Below the pieces are notes generated by a model. The model was not told where the DNA came from. It was given only the letters and a program-made list of their open reading frames with translations, and made no database searches. A stretch of 60,923 bases of DNA from the NCBI GenBank assembly GCA_017631085.1, contig JAGBTY010000040.1, forward strand, positions 1 through 60,923. The letters are read 5' to 3'. This DNA comes from Clostridia bacterium. Lineage in GTDB: Bacteria > Bacillota > Clostridia > Oscillospirales > CAG-272. Both the position numbers and the translations under genes were made by a program. Positions 15,886 to 23,375 of this stretch are shown here, one piece after another (the stretch's first letter is position 1; each line of letters starts with the position of its first letter).

Positions 15886-17064
15886 ATGAGCGTAAGATAC
15901 GGAATTATAGGACTTGGAAATCAAGGAACACATTATCTTTTTAATATATTCGAGGCAGGAAAGGCTGTCGATGCAATTGTAAGTGCAGTATGTGATATCA
16001 ATCCCACAAAGATCGAAAACGTAAAGAAAAAAGCACCTAAGTGCGATCCCGTATATTTTGAAAATTACATCGAGATGCTCGATAGCGGTCTTTGCGACGC
16101 AATACTCGTTGAGGTTCCACACTACCAGCATCCCGAAATAGTAATAGAATGCCTTAAGAGAGGCATCAACGTAATTTGCGAAAAGCCTGCGGGAGTTTAT
16201 ACCAAGCAGGTTCGCGAAATGAACGAGGCATCCAAAAAAAGCGGTGCTCTCTTTGGTATGATGTTTAACCAGCGCACCAATCCCCTCTATCAAAAGATGC
16301 GTCAAATAATCGCCGACGGAGGCATAGGCGAGCTTCAGAGAGTAACCTGGATAATTACAGACTGGTTCCGTACCCAGCAGTATTACGACAGCGGAAGCTG
16401 GAGAGCTACGTGGGAAGGCGAAGGCGGAGGAGTTCTTATCAACCAGTGTCCTCACCAGATCGACCTTCTGCAGTGGGTTGTTGGTGAGATGCCTGTACAG
16501 GTAAATAGCTTTTGCCAATACGGCAAATGGCATGATATAGAGGTCGAGGACGAAGTTACTGCCTGCTTCCGCTATAAGAACGGCGCGACCGGCGTATTTG
16601 TAACCACTACGGGCGAGACTCCCGGCACAAACAGATTCGAGGTTTCGGGAAGCCTTGGAAAACTTGTTTGCGAGAATAATAAAAATCTTTTCTGGTATAA
16701 AAACGAGATCGACAGCATTGAGTGGAGTAAGACCGCTACCACGGGATTTGATAAGCCTAAGTGCGAAATAGTCGAAATCAAGCCCGAAGGAGAAAATCCT
16801 TTCCATGCAGGTATAATCAACAACTTTACCGCAGCAGTCCTTGGCAAAGAGCCGCTATTCGTTAAGGGTACCGACGGAATCTTCGGAGTCGAACTTATGA
16901 ACGCTATCGAGCTTTCGGGGTGGAACAACGGCGAGTCTATCGCTATTCCCGTAGATGAGGAAAGATATCTTAGCGAGCTTAATGCACACCGTGCAACATC
17001 AAGACTTAAGAACGTTGACGACAGCTCCGTAGCTAACACTGCGGGAAGCTTCGGAGGAAAATAA
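15886..17064 (+). CDS. Gfo/Idh/MocA-family NAD(P)-dependent oxidoreductase
   Basis: A 392-aa dehydrogenase. The N-terminal Rossmann fold has YGIIGLGNQG (5-14), and the family hallmark EKPAG follows at 99-103 with catalytic Lys100. The C-terminal alpha/beta domain contains NQCPHQIDLLQWVVGEMP, with the usual His-x3-Asp feature. It oxidises or reduces a sugar or polyol carbon. The ATG at 15886 with GAGGTGA 5 nt upstream is preferred over GTG 15877. It lies between the isomerase and the GH106-like gene; with the isomerase it could perform redox-assisted hydrolysis or epimerisation, which is inference. Confidence 0.88.
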   Translation: MSVRYGIIGLGNQGTHYLFNIFEAGKAVDAIVSAVCDINPTKIENVKKKAPKCDPVYFENYIEMLDSGLCDAILVEVPHYQHPEIVIECLKRGINVICEKPAGVYTKQVREMNEASKKSGALFGMMFNQRTNPLYQKMRQIIADGGIGELQRVTWIITDWFRTQQYYDSGSWRATWEGEGGGVLINQCPHQIDLLQWVVGEMPVQVNSFCQYGKWHDIEVEDEVTACFRYKNGATGVFVTTTGETPGTNRFEVSGSLGKLVCENNKNLFWYKNEIDSIEWSKTATTGFDKPKCEIVEIKPEGENPFHAGIINNFTAAVLGKEPLFVKGTDGIFGVELMNAIELSGWNNGESIAIPVDEERYLSELNAHRATSRLKNVDDSSVANTAGSFGGK

Positions 17065-17175
17065 TAGTAAAGAATGTTGTGTAATCGAGTCGCGACATAA
17101 AGAATACAAAACGTCTCAATAACGCGAAAAGGCAAAATCCTCAAACAAATAATAATGTATGTAAAGGAGCAAATC

Positions 17176-20100
17176 ATGATTTACGACAGCAACCGAAAAG
17201 AAAAAAATCTTGATAAAAACCTTTTTAAGAGCCCCTCCGCCGAATATCGCGGAACACCGTTCTGGGCGTGGAACTGTGACCTTAAAAAGGACGAGCTTCT
17301 CCGACAGATAGATATTTTCAAGGAAATGGGACTTGGCGGATTCCACATGCATGTAAGAACCGGTATGTCCACTGAATATCTTTCGGACGAGTTCATGTCG
17401 CTCATAAAGGCTTGTACCGATCATGCAAAGGAAAAAAATATGCTTGCGTGGCTCTACGACGAGGACCGCTGGCCCTCCGGCGCTGCAGGAGGAATCGTAA
17501 CCAAGGACATCAACATGCGTCAGCGATATCTCCGCTTCACTCCCAATGTTAATATAACGATAAACGAAGATAAGCATAAGCTTATCGCAAGATTTGACAT
17601 TGTTCTTGACAAAAATAAGTGCTTGCACTCTTACAAGCTACTTGAAAAAGGAGAAAAGGCGGAAGGATGCGAATGGCTCGTGCTCCGCGAGATATCCGAT
17701 AACTCCCCTTGGTTCAACGGTCAAGCTTACGTTGACACGCTCAACCACAAAGCAATAGAAAAATTCATTGACGTTACCTACAAGCCCTATGAAAAAGCTG
17801 TCGGTCATGAGTTTGGAAAGACCATTCCAGCTATCTTTACCGATGAGCCGCAGTTTTCTCATAAAACTGTGCTCCCCTACGCCGACAGCTTAACCGATGT
17901 AACACTTCCTTGGACCGATGATCTTGACGATACCTACACGGCAAAATACGGTGAATCCATCATCCCCTATCTCCCCGAGCTTCTCTGGGATCTTCCCGAC
18001 GGACAGCCGTCGGTCGTACGCTACAGATATCACGACCATGTTTGTGATCGCTTCACCGAAGCGTTTGCTGACACTTGCGGCAAGTGGTGCGACGATCACG
18101 GAATTGCACTCACCGGACACATGATGGAAGAAGACAGTCTATACCAACAGACACACGCACTTGGAGAGGCAATGCGCTCCTACCGTTCTTTCGGTATCCC
18201 CGGAATAGATATGCTCTGCAAAGAATTTTTATACAGCACAGCAAAGCAGTGCCAATCCACAGTTCACCAATACGGACGCACGGCAATGCTCAGCGAACTT
18301 TACGGCGTTACGGGCTGGGACTTTGATTTCCGTGATCACAAGCTTCACGGCGACTGGCAGGCAGCACTCGGCGTAACCGTTCGCGTACCGCACCTTTCTT
18401 GGGTATCTATGCACGGAAATGCAAAGCGCGATTACCCCGCTTCTATCCACTATCAGTCATCGTGGTATAAGGAATATTCCTATGTCGAGGACCATTTTGC
18501 AAGAGTTAACACCGCCCTCACCCGCGGTAAGCCTATCGTGAAGGTCGGTCTTATTCATCCCATAGAGAGCTATTGGCTTCACTTTGGCCCCGAGGAGAAT
18601 ACCAACCTCGTTCGCTCGGCTATGGAGGATAATTTCAAAAATGTTACACAGTGGCTTTTGCGTGGATCTATTGACTTCGACTACATATCCGAATCCCTTC
18701 TCCCTGCGCAGTGCGAAAAGGCAAGCGCACCTATCAAGGTCGGAAAGATGGAATACGACGTTATCATCGTTCCGGAGTGCGAAACTCTCCGCTCCACCAC
18801 ACTTGAGCGTCTTGAGGACTTTAAAGCAGCAGGCGGCAAGCTAATATTTATGGGCGACGCTCCAAAGTACGAGGACGCTGTGATCTCTGAGCGCGGAAAG
18901 AAGCTTTATGCGATATCCGATCAGATCTCCTTCAACCGCTCCGCTCTGCTCGCATCCCTCAACGAATACAGAACAATAGATGTTCGCTACACCAACGGTG
19001 CACTCTCAAGCGATCTTATCCATCAGATAAGAAGAGACGAAAATGGAGTTTGGCTTTTCCTTTCGCATTGCGATGAGCCTTACAATAAGGACATCTCAAC
19101 ATGCAAGGAGTATAACATAAAGATCCATGGAATGTTTACACCTGAGCTTTGGGACACTATGAGCGGTGATGTTCTGCCGGTAAACTTCAGATACGTTGGA
19201 GAGGATACTGTCGTTACAGTAAGCCTTTATGACTATGACTCCGCTTTGATCTTCTTTAAGGACGGTAAGTACACAAACTCTCTCACCCCTCCAGCAACTT
19301 TGACCTTCCAAAAGCTTACAACAGCTCCCCAGTGCGTTCGCTACACACTCTCAGAGCCGAACGTTCTGCTGCTTGACAAGGCAAGATACTCTCTTGACGG
19401 TGGTGAATTTGAGGATGAGGAAGAGATCCTGCGCCTTGACAGTAAGCTCCGTATGCGCGTAGGACTTCCAATGCGTGTAAGCTCTGTAGTTCAGCCTTGG
19501 GCTATAGAGAAAAGGACTCCGCGTTGGAGCATAACTCTCGAATATACAATAAATAGCGATATCGACGTAAAGGCGCCAATACTTGCACTCGAAGATCCGG
19601 AGTTTGCGCAGATCACATTCAACGGCGAGCCGGTTGAATATAAGGATCTCGGTTTCTATACGGATATTTCCATAAGAAAGACCGCACTTCCTACGATAAA
19701 GAGGGGCAAAAACATACTCACAATCAAGCTTCCCTTCGATGAGCGAACAGACGTTGAGTGTTGTTACATACTCGGCGATTTCGGTGTCATGGTCGAGGGT
19801 AGCAAACCCAAGATATGTGAGCTTCCCAAAACACTTTATTTCGACAGACTCGATAAGCAAGGGCTGCCATTTTACGGCGGTGTAGTTGGCTACGAGATCC
19901 CATTTGATCTTGACGAGGATGCAAACGTTTACCTTCAAACCATGCACTACCGCGCGGCTGTAATGACTGTCGAGGTTGACGGAAAGAAAGTAGATACAAT
20001 CGCATATCCACCATACACAGCAAATCTCGGCAAGCTCTGCGCAGGCAAGCACACCGCGTGCATCAATGCTTACATCTCTCGCCACAACTGTTTTGGAAAT

Positions 20101-20232
20101 ATCCATTGCGCAGACAATAAATTCAGATGGCTCGGCCCTAACAGCTGGAGAACAGAGGGCACACATTGGACATACGAGTACAGATTGCTCCCCGAGGGAA
20201 TAATCACAACTCCAATACTCTACAAGTCCTAA
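17176..20232 (+). CDS. GH106-like alpha-L-rhamnosidase family protein
   Basis: A 1018-aa protein with no signal peptide. The N-terminal barrel begins SAEYRGTPFWAWNC and carries GLGGFHMHVRTGMSTEYL and AWLYDEDRWPSGAAGG (Asp95-Glu96-Asp97), motifs I associate with GH106-like enzymes of Firmicutes. Beta-sandwich domains follow from about residue 640 to the end. GH106 members remove alpha-L-rhamnose from pectic and other glycans; this subgroup is poorly characterised, so specificity is uncertain. Last gene of the run; a cassette-type terminator follows 236 bp on. The start ATG 17176 is preceded by AAAGGAG. Confidence 0.75.
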   Translation: MIYDSNRKEKNLDKNLFKSPSAEYRGTPFWAWNCDLKKDELLRQIDIFKEMGLGGFHMHVRTGMSTEYLSDEFMSLIKACTDHAKEKNMLAWLYDEDRWPSGAAGGIVTKDINMRQRYLRFTPNVNITINEDKHKLIARFDIVLDKNKCLHSYKLLEKGEKAEGCEWLVLREISDNSPWFNGQAYVDTLNHKAIEKFIDVTYKPYEKAVGHEFGKTIPAIFTDEPQFSHKTVLPYADSLTDVTLPWTDDLDDTYTAKYGESIIPYLPELLWDLPDGQPSVVRYRYHDHVCDRFTEAFADTCGKWCDDHGIALTGHMMEEDSLYQQTHALGEAMRSYRSFGIPGIDMLCKEFLYSTAKQCQSTVHQYGRTAMLSELYGVTGWDFDFRDHKLHGDWQAALGVTVRVPHLSWVSMHGNAKRDYPASIHYQSSWYKEYSYVEDHFARVNTALTRGKPIVKVGLIHPIESYWLHFGPEENTNLVRSAMEDNFKNVTQWLLRGSIDFDYISESLLPAQCEKASAPIKVGKMEYDVIIVPECETLRSTTLERLEDFKAAGGKLIFMGDAPKYEDAVISERGKKLYAISDQISFNRSALLASLNEYRTIDVRYTNGALSSDLIHQIRRDENGVWLFLSHCDEPYNKDISTCKEYNIKIHGMFTPELWDTMSGDVLPVNFRYVGEDTVVTVSLYDYDSALIFFKDGKYTNSLTPPATLTFQKLTTAPQCVRYTLSEPNVLLLDKARYSLDGGEFEDEEEILRLDSKLRMRVGLPMRVSSVVQPWAIEKRTPRWSITLEYTINSDIDVKAPILALEDPEFAQITFNGEPVEYKDLGFYTDISIRKTALPTIKRGKNILTIKLPFDERTDVECCYILGDFGVMVEGSKPKICELPKTLYFDRLDKQGLPFYGGVVGYEIPFDLDEDANVYLQTMHYRAAVMTVEVDGKKVDTIAYPPYTANLGKLCAGKHTACINAYISRHNCFGNIHCADNKFRWLGPNSWRTEGTHWTYEYRLLPEGIITTPILYKS

Positions 20233-20358
20233 AACAGTCCCGTTCACCAACACCGGTTGGATCAGTTAAAGCTTTCTCTCATTTCAATACGTCTCAAAGT
20301 TCACTAACACACAGAGATGATGTAGCTCTTCGACACATATAACAATCATAGGATAAGC

Positions 20359-20403
20359 ATGACGTTTGGTGTTGCAGTTGCTATCGAAGAGGCAAGCAAG
20401 TAA
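20359..20403 (+). pseudogene. Orphan 14-codon tail of a gene like that at 1-266
   Basis: The frame MTFGVAVAIEEASK-stop matches the last 14 codons of the gene at 1-266 (MTVAVAVAIEEASK). No upstream coding sequence remains and no ribosome site is visible. It is the coding edge of cassette copy 3, a relic rather than an expressed peptide. Between 20233 and 20358 I see no feature. Confidence 0.7.
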
Positions 20404-20516
20404 CTTACTTTTCTTTCAAAAAAGAAAAGGTAAGCAAAAGAAAACTTTTGCAAATAAAATAAAAAATTGGACACATCATAAACGTATTTTCGTTCGTGAT
20501 GTGTCCAATATTTTAT
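20377..20516 (+). repeat. 3'-end cassette, copy 3
   Basis: It matches copy 1 from the VAIEEASK codons through TAA, the A/T hairpin (one T to C in the left arm's 3' end), the GCAAAAG hairpin and the terminator. Weaker similarity extends about 18-27 bp further upstream than in copy 2, into the orphan tail. Here it is not joined to a functional gene but stands downstream of the GH106-like gene as an operon terminator. Confidence 0.9.
20469..20513 (+). terminator. Intrinsic terminator, GGACACATCA family
   Basis: GGACACATCA (20469-20478) pairs with TGATGTGTCC (20497-20506), with an inner ACG/CGT extension and a T-rich tail. It ends the glycan-use run. Confidence 0.8.
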
Positions 20517-20565
20517 ATGTAAAACATATGCGATTTGGGTGACATAGGGGATGGTTAGCGTGAAT

Positions 20566-20595
20566 AATCAAAAAGGGTGAACATACGTTCACCCT
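20566..20595 (-). terminator. Terminator of the leftward ketose operon
   Basis: AGGGTGAAC (20574-20582), loop ATAC and GTTCACCCT (20587-20595) form a perfect 9-bp stem. On the minus strand TTTTGATT follows. It lies 14 bp past the triosephosphate isomerase stop. Confidence 0.75.
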
Positions 20596-20608
20596 CAACT
20601 TGTATTTA

Positions 20609-21307
20609 TTACTTTATTCCGAGATCCTTTTCTGCTCTCTTGAGTGCATCAAGCATCTCTACTATCTTCGCCTTGCGGTCGGGTGCATTGAGAATACCAC
20701 TTGTTCCGCCGCTTCCGTGTGCACCTTCCATTACTACTTTATATACATCATCACCGGTCGATACACCTGCAGCCTGAAGTATGAGTATATCTTTGCTTAC
20801 CGACTTCACTGCATCGTTAGTTGCATGAATGTAATCGTCACTGCTAATGCTTCCTGTACCGATTCCACTTGTAGGCTCACATATCATCATATCGGGTCCG
20901 AGCGTTGCAACTGCTTTTGCCGCCTCGGGCGAATCGCAGCAAACGATCGTAAAAAGATCAAGCTCGTTTGCACGTTTCATTGCTCTGTCAAGCTCATCGA
21001 GCTTGAGCGCATGCTCTGCGTGATTGAGAACTACAGCCTGCGCACCCGCAGCCTTCACACCCTCGGGAAGGATGTGTCCCATTCCTCTTCCCGCTACGAT
21101 TCCGTCCATGTGCTGTGCGGTGAGAACTATATTCTTTGTTGCTTCTGCTATCATGCGTATATCTACGTGCTGTGCTGTAAATATGATATCAATATCATAC
21201 TCCTCGGAAAGCGCATCGCATACCTTTGCGAGTTCAAGCGACTCGTTTCCGTAGATGTATGCCTTGGGGTTGACTATCAAAAACGGAACTCTTACCTGTC
21301 TTTTCAT
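20609..21307 (-). CDS. Triosephosphate isomerase-like protein (short archaeal type)
   Basis: A 232-aa TIM-fold isomerase. Catalytic positions are recognisable: Asn13/Lys15 in IVNPKAY, His96 in VVLNHAEHA and Glu144 in MICEPTSGIGTG. The length and the GTGSISSDD loop match archaeal-type TPI rather than the 250-aa bacterial form, so this is probably a pathway-specific isomerase for a triose- or tetrose-phosphate, not the glycolytic enzyme. Last gene of a five-gene leftward operon behind an aldolase, which would supply its substrate. Confidence 0.82.
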   Translation of the reverse strand: MKRQVRVPFLIVNPKAYIYGNESLELAKVCDALSEEYDIDIIFTAQHVDIRMIAEATKNIVLTAQHMDGIVAGRGMGHILPEGVKAAGAQAVVLNHAEHALKLDELDRAMKRANELDLFTIVCCDSPEAAKAVATLGPDMMICEPTSGIGTGSISSDDYIHATNDAVKSVSKDILILQAAGVSTGDDVYKVVMEGAHGSGGTSGILNAPDRKAKIVEMLDALKRAEKDLGIK

Positions 21308-21311
21308 TTTA

Positions 21312-21833
21312 TTACTCTCCTATAACAATTATTTTGCATTTGCGCGTACGGGGGCGTGTGCGGTCAAAATCAACGAAATAGATATAGCCTGTTGTTCCCA
21401 CACCAAGCTTACCGTTATCAACATCAAAGGTCTGACTTGAGCCAAGTATCGTAGCCTTAAGATGTGCATCTCCATTCCACAGCGCTGTTCGATCTCCGCC
21501 GGGAAGATATGCCTCGGCATCGGGCCACGATGCCACAGCCTTATAGTGCTCTTCTCCGGGATAAAGGAATATTCCTTCTCCCGTCTGATCTGGAATTATT
21601 TTACCGAGAACGTTATTGAGGTCGACCTGCAAGAATTCCTCTCCGTCCTCTGTGAAATCGTGTACAAATTCCTCAAAGAATACGCTACACGTCGTGTGAG
21701 GAGAAATTACGGTACAAATTCCATTTTTGATTCCACTTCTCTCTATTGCCGCCCTTACCTCAGGTGTTACGTTTACATATGTAGGTGTCTTTCCGTGCGA
21801 CTTTACCTCAATAGTTTCCTTATATACTGCCAT
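21312..21833 (-). CDS. yjbQ: YjbQ/UPF0047-family protein
   Basis: A 173-aa member of the YjbQ (UPF0047) family, with the family core ISPHTTCSVFFEEF and GDAHLKATILGSS, which carries the conserved His residues. Family members are annotated as secondary thiamine-phosphate synthases on the basis of low-level activity; the true role is unclear. It sits 4 bp upstream of the TPI-like gene and 18 bp downstream of the aldolase, so it belongs to the operon and may act on a sugar phosphate here. It is longer than the usual 130-140 aa. Confidence 0.85.
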   Translation of the reverse strand: MAVYKETIEVKSHGKTPTYVNVTPEVRAAIERSGIKNGICTVISPHTTCSVFFEEFVHDFTEDGEEFLQVDLNNVLGKIIPDQTGEGIFLYPGEEHYKAVASWPDAEAYLPGGDRTALWNGDAHLKATILGSSQTFDVDNGKLGVGTTGYIYFVDFDRTRPRTRKCKIIVIGE

Positions 21834-21851
21834 TTTTTATCTCCTGTATTT

Positions 21852-22697
21852 TTATATTTTCTGTGTATCAAAGACTTTATAATAATGCTCAAGGCACTTC
21901 TGCATACCCGCCTTTGCAAGCTTCTTGAGGGCAAGGTAGTTATCGGGATTACCCTCATCTATCTCATTTTTTGCCGCGACAAGAAAATCGGTGTAGATAT
22001 TTACCTTAGTAATACCTCCTTTAGCGCATTTGTTAAGATTTTCGTCTCCTGATGACGAGCCTCCGTGAAGAACAAGGGGCGTATCTATCGCGCTTGCTAT
22101 TTCAGCCAAACGCTCAAAATTTATCTTGGGTATTCCCTTGTAAAGACCGTGCGCTGTTCCGATAGAAATAGCAAGTGAATCAACGTCGGTGCACTTGCAA
22201 AATTCCACTGCCGACTCAACCGATGTATAGCTTGAATCGTCCGCTGTGGCACTCTCGGCAACACCAATATTGTGTCCGACACCGACGTGTCCTATCTCTG
22301 CTTCAACCACTACCCCGTGTGAGTGAGCATAATGGACTATATCCTTTGTGCGTCTTACATTTTCATCAAAATCTTCCATTGACGCATCGATCATTACCGA
22401 CGTAAAGCCAAGATCTATAGATCTCTTTATGAGCTCCGGAGTCGTTCCGTGATCGAGGTGAAGAACTACGGGAACACTTGCTTCTTCAGCATATTTCTTG
22501 CCAACTAAAGCCGCATCCTCAAGTGTTATATTCTCTCCGATATGAGCCTCTGCAAGGGAGAGAATAAGAGGGTATCCAAGCTTCTCTGCCACCTCGACGT
22601 GCCAACGAAGGGACTCGAGGTCAATAAAGTTTGCCGAGGGGATAGCAAATTGCTTCTCCTGCGCAATTTTGAACATTTCCTTTGAAGTAACTAACAT
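21852..22697 (-). CDS. Class II fructose-bisphosphate aldolase-family protein
   Basis: A 281-aa zinc-dependent aldolase. Class II features are VVLHLDHGTTPE (Asp82, His83), EAEIGHVGVG (with Glu134), IGTAHGLYKG and PLVLHGGSSSG, supplying the metal and phosphate sites. It cleaves a ketose-1-phosphate or -1,6-bisphosphate into dihydroxyacetone phosphate and an aldehyde. Its operon mates (kinase, epimerase, isomerase) point to a dedicated catabolic aldolase of the GatY/KbaY/fructose-bisphosphate group rather than glycolytic Fba. AAGGAGA precedes the ATG. Confidence 0.88.
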   Translation of the reverse strand: MLVTSKEMFKIAQEKQFAIPSANFIDLESLRWHVEVAEKLGYPLILSLAEAHIGENITLEDAALVGKKYAEEASVPVVLHLDHGTTPELIKRSIDLGFTSVMIDASMEDFDENVRRTKDIVHYAHSHGVVVEAEIGHVGVGHNIGVAESATADDSSYTSVESAVEFCKCTDVDSLAISIGTAHGLYKGIPKINFERLAEIASAIDTPLVLHGGSSSGDENLNKCAKGGITKVNIYTDFLVAAKNEIDEGNPDNYLALKKLAKAGMQKCLEHYYKVFDTQKI

Positions 22698-22711
22698 TTT
22701 ATATCTCCTTT

Positions 22712-23359
22712 TTACAGTTTCTTCATCTCTTTTACTGTTTTTTCTATATCTTCGCTATAGAATACGTAACTACCGACTATAAGCTTATCAGCACCAAGCT
22801 CGAGCAGCTTTTTACCCTTCTCAATGTCAACTCCACCGTCAATTCCTACAGGTATTGAGTATCCGTACTCTTTCATAAGTGCTTTGAGCGCTACAAGCTT
22901 TTCATATACACTCTCCTCAAAGGTCTGCTTCTCATATCCCGGCTCCACACTCATAAGAATTATATAGTCGATGTGTGGAAATAGATACTTAATAGTATCT
23001 ATTCCGTACGCAGGACCTATTCCTATGCCCGCCTTCATTCCTCTCGCTCTTATCTCCTTTAAGAGATGTATAGGATTGTGGCAAGCGTCCAGTTGAAAGG
23101 TGAAAACGTCGGCGCCCGCCGAGCAAAACATATCAACGTAATTCTCGGGATTCAGCACTTCGAGATGCACCGAAAGCGGAATATCGGTTATTTTTTTGAG
23201 GTCGCTCACTGTTCTTGGGCCAAAGGTAAGATTACTTACGTAAACTCCGTCCATAATGTCAATATGTAAGGCATCGGCTCCTCCGCGACAGGCGGAGACG
23301 ACTTGTTCGCCAAGCTTTGTAAGAGTACAGGACAGAATCGAGGGTTCAATTATTGCCAT
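22712..23359 (-). CDS. Ribulose-phosphate 3-epimerase-family protein
   Basis: A 215-aa TIM-barrel epimerase. Family motifs are IEPSILSC, ALHIDIMDGVYV, LSVHLEVLNPE, MSVEPGYEKQ and VGIDGGVD, which give the metal-binding His/Asp set and the two catalytic Asp. The choices are Rpe or the AlsE-type D-allulose-6-phosphate 3-epimerase; a position between a sugar kinase and an aldolase favours the catabolic type. The start ATG 23359 has GGAGGT 7 nt upstream; a longer frame to 23374 is less likely. Confidence 0.85.
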   Translation of the reverse strand: MAIIEPSILSCTLTKLGEQVVSACRGGADALHIDIMDGVYVSNLTFGPRTVSDLKKITDIPLSVHLEVLNPENYVDMFCSAGADVFTFQLDACHNPIHLLKEIRARGMKAGIGIGPAYGIDTIKYLFPHIDYIILMSVEPGYEKQTFEESVYEKLVALKALMKEYGYSIPVGIDGGVDIEKGKKLLELGADKLIVGSYVFYSEDIEKTVKEMKKL

Positions 23360-23375
23360 ATCAACTACCTCCACT

